From Heterostelium multicystogenum (Eukaryota > Evosea > Eumycetozoa > Acytosteliales > Acytosteliaceae): DNA of 46,459 nucleotides. Positions within the stretch are counted from its first letter, which is position 1, and each line of letters opens with the position of its first letter. The position numbers and the translations under genes were made by a program. The stretch spans positions 1 to 46,459 of the forward strand of contig RCNN01000575.1 in assembly GCA_003667245.1 (NCBI GenBank), read 5' to 3'. Below, piece by piece: positions 39,551-46,459 of this stretch. Below the pieces are notes generated by a model. That model made no database searches. It was not told the origin of the DNA and worked only from the letters and a program-made list of their open reading frames with translations.

Positions 39551-39649
39551 GTAGGAGCGAGCTTGCTCGCGAAGAACTCACAGGCACCGCGTTCATTCAG
39601 AATGCCCGCGTCATCGTTGGCAACCTTCGCGAGCAAGCTCGCTCCTACA
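39551..39649. repeat. REPIN between the IclR gene and yceI-like gene
   Basis: GTAGGAGCGAGCTTGCTCGCGAA and TTCGCGAGCAAGCTCGCTCCTAC form a perfect stem of over 20 bp around about 50 bases. Same class as 26963-27064. Confidence 0.9.
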
Positions 39650-39697
39650 GGAGGTCTTTGTTACTGTTCGCCCAGGTTTTTTGCCCCACGAGTCTTT

Positions 39698-40278
39698 ATG
39701 TCCCTGTTCAAACCCATGGCCTTCCTGCTGCTGGCCGCTGCCGCCGTGCCTGCCCATGCCGACTGGTACCTGGACAACGAGTCCTCGCGCCTGTCGTTCG
39801 TCACCACCAAGAACACCGACATCGCTGAAGTGCAGCGCTTCCTGGTGCTGCATGGCAAGGTCGACAGCAAAGGCGCGGCGCAGCTGGAAGTCGAACTGGA
39901 GTCGATCAACAGCGGCATCCCGCTGCGCGACGAGCGCATGCGCAATGAGCTGTTCGAGATCAAGACCTTCCCGGACGCGGTGATCAATGCGCAGATCAAC
40001 CTGCAACCGATCAACGACCTGGCCCCCGGCGCGCAATACGAGCTGCGCCTGCCGCTGTCGGTGACCCTGCACGGCAAGACCCAGGCCTACAGCACCGAAT
40101 TGCTGGCGACCCGCCTGGATGACCGACGCTTCCAGGTGGTCACCCTGGAGCCATTGGTGGTGCACGCCGAGGATTTCGATTTGCTGCCGGGGTAGCCGCA
40201 TTGCGCAAGGCCGCCGGGCTGTCGCAGATCAGCCTGTCGGTGCCGGTGGGTGCGGTACTGATTTTCACGGCGCGCTGA
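39698..40278 (+). CDS. YceI-family periplasmic lipid-binding protein, one frame break
   Basis: Signal peptide MSLFKPMAFLLLAAAAVPAHA, then DWYLDNESSRLSFVTTKNTDIAEVQRFLVLHGKVDSKG, the YceI lipocalin-like barrel. Read literally it stops at 40195 after EDFDLLPG. One missing G in the GGGG at 40189-40192 explains this. The next frame continues VAALRKAAGLSQISLSVPVGAVLIFTAR to TGA 40276-40278, the usual YceI ending. About 193 aa. YceI proteins bind polyisoprenoid or other amphiphilic ligands. The next gene starts two bases after the corrected stop, supporting it. Confidence 0.88.
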
Positions 40279-40279
40279 C

Positions 40280-41437
40280 ATGAGCGGCGCAGTGTTCCCG
40301 TGGCGCAGCGCCAACCGTTTCGAGCTGATGGTCGACGGCCCGAGTTTCTTCCCGCGCATGCTGGAAGGTATCGCCCAGGCTGAGCAACAGGTGGCGCTGG
40401 AGCTGTATCTGGTGGAGGCGGGCGCGTGTGCCGAGGCGATGGTTCAGGCCCTGGTGGCGGCCGCCGAACGTGGCGTGCGCGTACGTTGCCTGTTCGATGA
40501 CTACGGCAGCCTGGCGTTTACCCTGGGCCTGCGTCGGCGGTTGATCGACGCCGGGGTGGACCTGCGATTCTACAACCGCCTGAGCTGGCGCCGCTGGATG
40601 CGCAACCTCTATCGGGACCACCGCAAGCTGTTGTTGATCGACCAGACCATCGCCGTGGTTGGCGGCACCGGCGTGACGGATGAATTCTGGACGCCCGGGG
40701 AAGACACCGCCGATTGGCACGAAGTGATGGTGCAGATTCGTGGCCCGCTGGTGCTGGATTGGCAGGCGTTGTTCGACCGTCAGTGGCTGGCGAACGACGA
40801 TCGTAGAGCCTGGAAACCGGCCACGCATTTTGGCCTGCCACGGTTGCCCAAGGTGCCAGCGACAGGACCGGGGCTGGGGCGTGTGGCCTATGCCGACGCC
40901 CGCCAGCATCGGGATATCTTGCAGTCACTGATCCGCGCGCTGAACAGCGGCCACCAGCGTATCTGGCTGGCCACGCCGTATTTCCTGCCGACCTGGAGCG
41001 TACGGCGTGCCCTGCGCCGGGCGGCGGGGCGCGGGGTGGATGTGCGTTTGCTGTTGACCGGGCCACGTACCGATCACCCGTCGGTGCGGTATGCCGGGCA
41101 CCGTTACTACCCGCGTTTGCTCAAATCCGGGGTGCAGATCTTTGAATACCAGCCGTGCTTCCTGCACTTGAAAATGGTGCTGGTGGATGATTGGGTGAGC
41201 ATTGGCTCGTGCAACTTCGATCACTGGAATCTGCGCTTCAACCTGGAGGCAAATCTGGAGGCGCTGGACCCGGAACTGACGTTGGCGGTGGCGGGGAGTT
41301 TCGAGAGGGATTTTGCCCAGAGCCAGGCGGTGAGCCTGGAGGCGTGGCGGTCGCGGCCATTGTGGCGGCGGGTGAAGCAGCGGGTGTGGGGGTGGATTGA
41401 TCGGTTGGTGGTTAACCTGCTGGACCGCCGCGGATAA
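40280..41437 (+). CDS. Phospholipase D superfamily protein, cardiolipin synthase B-like
   Basis: Intact 385-aa frame: MSGAVFPWRSANRFELMVDGPSFFPRMLEGIAQAEQQVALELYLVEAG. Two HKD motifs are present: DHRKLLLIDQTIAVVGGTGV (near residue 115) and FLHLKMVLVDDWVSIGSCNFDHWNL (near residue 295). No N-terminal membrane pair, as in ClsB and unlike ClsA. It probably joins two phosphatidylglycerols, or phosphatidylethanolamine and phosphatidylglycerol, into cardiolipin. Coupled to the YceI gene by a two-base gap. It could also act on other phosphodiesters. Confidence 0.87.
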   Translation: MSGAVFPWRSANRFELMVDGPSFFPRMLEGIAQAEQQVALELYLVEAGACAEAMVQALVAAAERGVRVRCLFDDYGSLAFTLGLRRRLIDAGVDLRFYNRLSWRRWMRNLYRDHRKLLLIDQTIAVVGGTGVTDEFWTPGEDTADWHEVMVQIRGPLVLDWQALFDRQWLANDDRRAWKPATHFGLPRLPKVPATGPGLGRVAYADARQHRDILQSLIRALNSGHQRIWLATPYFLPTWSVRRALRRAAGRGVDVRLLLTGPRTDHPSVRYAGHRYYPRLLKSGVQIFEYQPCFLHLKMVLVDDWVSIGSCNFDHWNLRFNLEANLEALDPELTLAVAGSFERDFAQSQAVSLEAWRSRPLWRRVKQRVWGWIDRLVVNLLDRRG

Positions 41438-41457
41438 GCCAGAACACCCCAATCAAA

Positions 41458-41547
41458 TGTGGGAGCGTGCTTGCTCGCGAAAGCGGTGTGTCAGTCACCT
41501 GATGTATCAACTGATCCACCGCATTCGCGAGCAAGCCCGCTCCCACA
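41458..41547. repeat. REPIN between convergent cls-like gene and bglX
   Basis: ATGTGGGAGCGTGCTTGCTCG and CGAGCAAGCCCGCTCCCACAT pair with one T/C mismatch around about 45 bases. It lies between two stop codons, like the REPIN at 30480-30571. Confidence 0.88.
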
Positions 41548-41565
41548 TTTTGACCGGGCAAGACT

Positions 41566-43857
41566 TTAGAGCAGTTCGAAGCTCTGCTGCTTCACATCCT
41601 GCGAATCCAACCCGATCTGCACATTGAACTCGCCCGGCTCAGCCGCAAACTTCAGTTGGGTGTTGTAGAACTTCAAGTCTTCCTCGGTGATGGTGAAGTG
41701 CACCGCGCGCTCTTCGCCCGCCTTGAGCATGATCTTCTGGAAGTTCTTCAATTCCTTCACCGGGCGGATCATCGAGCCGGCCACGTCCTGGATATACAGC
41801 TGCACCACGGTTTCGCCATCGACCTTGCCGGTGTTTTTCACCACCACGGTGGCGTCGAGCTTGCCGGTCTTGTTCAGGGTGGTGGACGACAGCGCCATGT
41901 CCGACAGGCTGAAACTGGTGTAGCTCAAGCCGTAACCGAACGGAAACAGCGGCCCGGTGGTGTCATCGAAGTACTGCGAGGTGTAGTTGCCCGGCTTGCC
42001 CGGAGTGAACGGCCGGCCAATGCTCAGGTGGTTGTAGTAGGTCGGAATCTGCCCCACCGAACGCGGGAAGGTGATCGGCAGCTTGCCCGACGGGTTGTAG
42101 TCACCGAACAGCACGTCAGCGATAGCGTTGCCGCCTTCGGTGCCGGCGAACCAGGTTTCCAGGATTGCGTCAGCCTGTTCGTTCTCCTCGACAATCGACA
42201 GCGGACGGCCGTTCATCAACACCAGCACCAGCGGTTTGCCGGTGGCTTTCAAGGCCTTGATCAGGTCGCGCTGGCTCTGCGGGATGTTCAGGTCGGTGCG
42301 GCTCGACGATTCGTGGGACATGCCACGGGACTCGCCCACGGCGGCCACGACCACATCGGCGCCTTTGGCGGCCTTGACGGCTTCGTCGATCATGTCCTGG
42401 GACGAGCGCGGGTCATCCACTACTTCCGGGGCATCGAAGTTCAGGAAGTTGAGGTAGTCGACGACTTTCTTGTCGTTGGTGATATTGGCGCCACGGGCAT
42501 AGATCACCTTGCCCTTGTCGCCGATCGCGGCGTTCATGCCGTCCAGCAGGGTCACCGATTGCGCGGGTTTACCGGCAGCGGCCCAGCTGCCCATCATGTC
42601 GATCGGCGCCTTGGCCAGCGGGCCGACCAGGGCGATGGTCGCGTCCTTTTTCAGCGGCAGGGTGTTGTTCTGGTTTTTCAGCAGCACCTGGCTGCGGCGC
42701 GCCACGTCACGTGCGTCGGCGCGATGCAGGCGGCTTTCGGCGTAGGTGTCGGCCGGGTCATCCTCGGCCTTGCCGATGCGCAGGTACGGGTCGGCGAACA
42801 GGCCCATGTCGTACTTGGCGCCGAGCACTTCGCGCACGGCGTTGTCGATGTCGCTCTGTTCGATCTCGCCGGACTTCAGCAGGCCTGGCAATTCCTTGCC
42901 GTAGAGCGAGTCGTTCATGCTCATGTCGATCCCGGCCTTGATCGCCAGCTTGGCGGCTTCACGCCCGTCCTTGGCCACGCCGTGCTTGATCAGCTCGAAG
43001 ATCGCACCGTGGTCGCTCACGGCCAGGCCCTTGAAGCCCCAGTCCTTGCGCAGCAGGTCGTTCATCAGCCAAGTGTTGGCGGTGGCGGGTACGCCGTTGA
43101 TCGAGTTCAGCGCAACCATCACGCCACCGGCGCCGGCCTTGATGGCGGCGTGGTAGGGCGGCAGGTAGTCCTGGTACATCTTGACCGGGCTCATGTCGAC
43201 CACGTTGTAGTCGCGACCGCCTTCCACCGCGCCATACAGGGCGAAGTGCTTGACGCTGGCCATGATGCTGTCGGCCTTGGCCGGGCTGCTGCCCTGGAAG
43301 GCCTTGACCATCACTTCGGCAATGCGCGAGGTCAGGTAGGTGTCTTCGCCAAAGCCTTCGGAGGTACGGCCCCAGCGCGGGTCGCGGGAGATGTCGACCA
43401 TTGGCGCAAAGGTGATGTCGAGGCTGTCGGCGGCAGCTTCCTGGGCGGCGATGCGCCCGGAGTGGCCGATGGCGTCCATGTCCCAGCTGGAAGCCAGGGC
43501 CAGGCTGATGGGGAATATCGTGCGGTGGCCGTGGATCACGTCATAGGCGAAGAACATCGGGATCTTCAACCGGCTGCGCATGGCTGCGTCCTGCATCGGA
43601 CGGTTTTCCGGGCGGGTGATCGAATTGAAGGTGCCGCCGATGCGACCGGCGGCGATTTCCTTGCGGATCAGTTCGCGGGGCATTTCGGGGCCGATGCTGA
43701 TCAGGCGCAATTGGCCGATCTTCTCATCAAGGGTCATCTGCTTGAGCAGGTCACTGACGAAGGCGTCCTTGTCCTTGAGTACTGCGGGCTTTGTTTCGGC
43801 TAATACGGAATGAGTGGCCAAACTGACAACAAGGCCCAGCAAACACAGCTTCTTCAT
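41566..43857 (-). CDS. bglX: Periplasmic beta-glucosidase BglX, GH3 family
   Basis: Intact 763-aa frame from ATG 43857 with signal peptide MKKLCLLGLVVSLATHSVLA. An in-frame ATG at 43932 would place 25 residues before the signal, so I reject it. GH3 domain 1 shows MTLDEKIGQLRLISIG, PMFFAYDVIHGHRTIFPISLALASSWD, ASVKHFALYGAVEGGRDYN and the nucleophile in KGLAVSDHGAIFELIKHG. Domain 2 has VLLKNQNNTLPLKKDATIALVGP, then a C-terminal fibronectin-like domain. It releases glucose from beta-glucosides in the periplasm. Longest unbroken gene in the window. Confidence 0.95.
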   Translation of the reverse strand: MKKLCLLGLVVSLATHSVLAETKPAVLKDKDAFVSDLLKQMTLDEKIGQLRLISIGPEMPRELIRKEIAAGRIGGTFNSITRPENRPMQDAAMRSRLKIPMFFAYDVIHGHRTIFPISLALASSWDMDAIGHSGRIAAQEAAADSLDITFAPMVDISRDPRWGRTSEGFGEDTYLTSRIAEVMVKAFQGSSPAKADSIMASVKHFALYGAVEGGRDYNVVDMSPVKMYQDYLPPYHAAIKAGAGGVMVALNSINGVPATANTWLMNDLLRKDWGFKGLAVSDHGAIFELIKHGVAKDGREAAKLAIKAGIDMSMNDSLYGKELPGLLKSGEIEQSDIDNAVREVLGAKYDMGLFADPYLRIGKAEDDPADTYAESRLHRADARDVARRSQVLLKNQNNTLPLKKDATIALVGPLAKAPIDMMGSWAAAGKPAQSVTLLDGMNAAIGDKGKVIYARGANITNDKKVVDYLNFLNFDAPEVVDDPRSSQDMIDEAVKAAKGADVVVAAVGESRGMSHESSSRTDLNIPQSQRDLIKALKATGKPLVLVLMNGRPLSIVEENEQADAILETWFAGTEGGNAIADVLFGDYNPSGKLPITFPRSVGQIPTYYNHLSIGRPFTPGKPGNYTSQYFDDTTGPLFPFGYGLSYTSFSLSDMALSSTTLNKTGKLDATVVVKNTGKVDGETVVQLYIQDVAGSMIRPVKELKNFQKIMLKAGEERAVHFTITEEDLKFYNTQLKFAAEPGEFNVQIGLDSQDVKQQSFELL

Positions 43858-44071
43858 GAAAATCCTTTCTCGCAGCCTTGGGACCGGAGAGCGTCTATTG
43901 TTGTTCGGGTGTTGTTCAGATAAATACCGCACACTTCTGAACTCTTATTGGCGCTGGGCATCTTTTAGCTGATTGGCACGATGCAATCCAGTGGGTGGTG
44001 GCGGATTATGCCCTAAGCCCGTGGCTAACGCGTCAGTCGGTAAATTTCATAGGTTTGGCAGGAGAAACACC

Positions 44072-44680
44072 ATGCAAGCAGCACAAGGTTACCGTTGGGG
44101 CTGGAAGGCCGTGGCATTGATACTGGTGAGCACCGTGCTGAGCGGTTGCGGCATCAACAAGATCCCGACCCTGGACGAACAGGCCAAGGCGGCCTGGGCC
44201 CAGGTGCAGAACCAGTACCAGCGGCGCGCCGACCTGATCCCCAACCTGGTGGAAGTGGTCAAGGGCTACGCCGCCCATGAACAGGACACCCTGACGGCCG
44301 TGATCGAAGCGCGGGCCAAGGCCACCTCGATCCAGGTGGACGCCAGCACCCTCGACAATCCCGAGAAACTCAAGCAGTTCCAGCAAGCCCAGGACGGTTT
44401 GAGCGGTGCACTCAGCCGTTTGATGGTGGTGTCCGAGCGCTACCCGGACCTGAAGGCCAACCAGAACTTCCTGGCCCTGCAATCGCAGCTTGAAGGCACC
44501 GAAAATCGCATCGCCGTGGCCCGCCGCGACTTTATCCAGGCAGTGCAGGCCTACAACACCGAGATCGCACCTTCCCTGGCCGCCTGTGGCACAGCGTGAT
44601 GTACAGCGACTTGCCGGTCCGCGCCAACTTCGACGGCCACGAGTGCCGATGCCGATAAAGCGCCGCAAGTGAAATTCTGA
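44072..44680 (+). CDS. lemA: LemA-family membrane protein, frame broken near the end
   Basis: MQAAQGYRWGWKAVALILVSTVLSGCGINKIPTLDEQAKAAWAQVQNQYQRRADLIPNLVEVVKGYAAHEQDTL; VQNQYQRRADLIPNLV is the LemA signature. A lipobox-like SGCG follows the hydrophobic segment. The literal frame stops at 44599; breaks near 44563 and 44630 extend it as FPGRLWHSVMYSDLPVRANF and SADADKAPQVKF to TGA 44678-44680. About 202 aa, helical, facing the periplasm. TGATG overlap with the next TPM gene, the common lemA-TPM arrangement. Confidence 0.9.
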
Positions 44681-45403
44681 TGGGCAAGCGCGCTGGCTGA
44701 TGGCGGCGGTGCTGCTGGCCTTCAGCCTGACCGCCCAGGCCGCCCTGAATTTCCCGGCCCTGACCGGACGGGTGGTGGACAACGCCCAGATGATCGACCG
44801 GCCGTGCGTGCGCAGCTGACCCAGCAGTTGCAGGCGCTGGAAGCAGACCAGCGGCGACCAGATCGTGGTGGTCACCGTGCCCGACCTGCAAGGCGTGCCA
44901 TTGAAGACTCGGTTATCAACTGGGCCGCGCCTGGGGCATCGGCCAGAAGGGCAAGGACAACGGCGCCCTGCTGATCGTCGCCCGGGATGAGCACAAGATT
45001 CGCATCGAAGTGGGTTATGGCCTGGAAGGCGTACTCACGGATGCGCAGTCCTGGGTGATCATCAATCAGGTGATCGCCCCGGCGTTCAAGGCGGGCAACT
45101 ACAGCAAGGGCATCAGTGACGGAGTGGCGGCGATGCTGCAGGTGGTGGGCGGCGATCCGCTGGCCGTGCCGGCGCATGTGTCCGAGGCCAACTTTCGCCA
45201 AGCAAAACCCGGGCATTTCCATTGGCCTGTTCATCCTGTTTGCTGGCAGTGTTGTGGCTGTGCAATCGCATGGGCCTGCCCGTTGGCGCTATCCTGCTGG
45301 CGATTCTCAGCAGCAGCGGTCGTGCGGCGGGGGAGGCGGTGGCGGTGTGGCTTCAGGGGCGGCGGCGGTGGTTTTGGGGCCGGTGGCGCTCGGGCGGTGG
45401 TAA
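44680..45403 (+). CDS. TPM-domain protein (YgcG/Psb32-like), several frame breaks
   Basis: After MGKR the signal peptide reads WLMAAVLLAFSLTAQA in the next frame, then LNFPALTGRVVDNAQMID. The TPM core includes QIVVVTVPDLQG, GIGQKGKDNGALLIVARDEHKIRIEVGYGLEGVLTDAQSWVIINQVIAPAFKAGNYSKGISDGV. A membrane span (AGSVVAVQSHG-region, read FILFAVLWLCNRMGLPVGAILLAIL across frames) precedes a glycine-rich tail. Breaks near 44692, 44800, 44850, 44905, 45205, 45240 and 45335-45385. About 240 aa. Acts with LemA; role unknown. Confidence 0.85.
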
Positions 45404-45431
45404 TGACAATAACTAGAGAGCATCAACAACC

Positions 45432-46047
45432 ATGGCATTACTGAGTCAACACGAGCAACGCCAGGTCGCCGAGGCGATCGCCGGGTCGAGCAACAGACCG
45501 ACGCCGAACTGGTGACCGTGCTCGCGGCCCCGCGCCGACTACGGCCTACATCCGCTGTTGTGGGCCAGCCTGCTGCGCTGGTGTGTGCCGGGGGATCATC
45601 CCCTACCTGTCGGGCTGGTTGACCATGTACACCTTGCTGCTGGCGCAGTGGGGCACGTTCGTCGTGCTGTGCCTGGTGTTCCGTTTGCCCAGGGTCACAA
45701 CGCGACTGATCCCGCGCTCGGTCGCCATTGGCGCGTCCAACCTGGCAACGGCGGCAGTTTCTCGAGCAGCACCTGCACCACACGCTGGGCAGCACCGGGG
45801 TGCTGATTTTTGTCAGTGAGGCCGACGCGGTATGGTGGAAATCCTGGTGGACAAGGGGATATCCAGTCGCCTGGATGACAGCAGTTGGGATGCGATCGTC
45901 AAGGACTTCACCCGCCAGGTGAAGCAAGGCCAGACGTTGGCCGGGTTTGTGGCGTGTATTGAGGCTTGCGGGGAATTGCTCAGGGAGCACGTTTCGGTGA
46001 CCCACGCACGCAATGAGCTGCCGAATCGGTTGGTGGTGTTGGAGTAG
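45432..46047 (+). CDS. Second TPM-domain protein, membrane-anchored, frame broken
   Basis: MALLSQHEQRQVAEAIA opens the frame; then RVEQQTDAELVTVLA, and after further breaks GIIPYLSGWLTMYTLLLAQWGTFVVLCLVFRLPRVTTRLIPRSVA with two membrane spans. The last part reads QFLEQHLHHTLGSTGVLIFVSEA and VEILVDKGISSRLDDSSWDAIVKDFTRQVKQGQTLAGFVACIEACGELLREH, ending NRLVVLE. Breaks near 45484, 45530, 45590, 45745 and 45830. About 203 aa. Third gene of the lemA-TPM-TPM set. Confidence 0.85.
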
Positions 46048-46088
46048 TGTAAAATTCCGGCATTCCCCTGCCCGAGGCGTTTTTGTTC

Positions 46089-46459
46089 ATGTCTGCCACC
46101 GCTAAACCTGCAGCCCCGCGCCGGATCATCACGCGCAGTTCCTCGAACTGCTGAGCGCGAGCCTTGAGCAAAACGCCTTTATCAAGCTGGTGCTGGCCAA
46201 GTACGTCGGCACCGAGCCTGATCTTCAGAAGCTGATCATCAAGCAGCTGACCGGTCAAGGATCAGCCTTGCCTGTCCTTCGTCTATCGCTACAAGACCCG
46301 CGAATCACCAAGAACTTCTCCCTGGCCGACGCGTGGCGGCAATTGCCGAGTTGTTGCGGCGGCGTTCAAGAATGCGCACCTGCTGTCGGTGACCGACGAA
46401 GCCCAGCTGGAATACAGCAAGAAAAACAAAAGCTCACTGTTCAAAAGCAAGCCGCAGCA
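46089..46459 (+). CDS. Conserved Pseudomonas protein, N-terminal part only, frame broken
   Basis: ATG 46089 gives MSATAKPAAPA; after indels DHHAQFLELLSASLEQNAFIKLVLAKYVGTEPDLQKLIIKQLT, then CLSFVYRYKTRD, ITKNFSLAD and FKNAHLLSVTDEAQLEYSKKNKSSLFKSKPQ run into the window edge. Breaks near 46123, 46255, 46300, 46335 and 46360. From memory this resembles the N-terminus of a Pseudomonas SAM-dependent methyltransferase, but no methyltransferase motif is in the visible part, so I leave the function open. Confidence 0.6.

Noticed and set aside
39698..40195. YceI protein ending at 40195
   Set aside because: The next 83 bases encode the conserved YceI C-terminus in the adjacent frame; the G run at 40189 is one short.
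41656..43803. A 715-codon open frame on the plus strand opposite bglX
   Set aside because: Antisense shadow of an intact, well-recognised GH3 gene in high-GC DNA; no family pattern in the translation.

Overview
The window looks like a chromosomal segment of a Pseudomonas of the fluorescens group. Evidence is the high GC content, the emhABC/emhR-type RND pump, the protocatechuate locus, a CcoM-like peptide, olsBA, a XenB-type reductase, and several REP-doublet (REPIN) hairpins of the GTGGGAGC/GTAGGAGC classes. No phage, integrase, transposase, CRISPR array or tRNA was seen. Most coding regions carry one or more single-base frame breaks. Nearly all that I checked fall where a run of identical bases is one too long or one too short, so they look like uncorrected sequencing errors and not gene decay. 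I give full gene spans across the breaks and list the breaks.

Layout. 1-2600 (minus): LysR regulator, RidA-like protein, class V aminotransferase (cut by the window edge). 2734-3216 (plus): a 55-aa conserved small protein, then a CcoM-like cbb3 oxidase peptide behind an FNR/ANR-type box. 3253-4044: large structured inverted repeat, copy A. 4114-6105 (minus): Pit phosphate transporter and a small conserved protein. 6640-17679 (plus): pcaR, pcaK, pcaIJF-HG, pcaT, pcaB, pcaD, pcaC, i.e. the whole protocatechuate branch of the beta-ketoadipate pathway with its uptake and regulation, with PcaR-type boxes in front of pcaR and pcaI. 17676-19906 (minus): polysaccharide deacetylase lipoprotein and an OprD-family porin. 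20079-25857 (minus): emhC, emhB, emhA; the TetR regulator emhR diverges at 26144. 27133-29729 (minus): arsR-MFS-xenB operon, facing acpH across a palindromic promoter region. 30575-32143 (minus): olsB-olsA for ornithine lipids. 32288-33111: structured inverted repeat, copy B. 33191-34584: serine hydrolase and small membrane-anchored protein. 34714-39537 (plus): M20 amidohydrolase, MHS-family transporter, amidase, IclR regulator. 39698-41437: YceI protein and a phospholipase D/cardiolipin synthase-like protein. 41566-43857 (minus): periplasmic beta-glucosidase BglX. 44072-46459 (plus): LemA, two TPM-domain proteins, and the start of a further conserved gene.

How it works together. The central block takes up 4-hydroxybenzoate/protocatechuate and beta-ketoadipate (PcaK, PcaT, perhaps the OprD porin), opens protocatechuate (PcaHG), and converts it through PcaB, PcaC, PcaD, PcaIJ and PcaF to succinyl-CoA and acetyl-CoA under PcaR control. 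The rest is a mosaic of efflux, lipid remodelling and amide/peptide catabolism.

The most interesting non-coding signal is the pair of about 800-bp nested inverted repeats 29 kb apart. Their stems keep pairing through compensating base changes, which suggests selection on structure.
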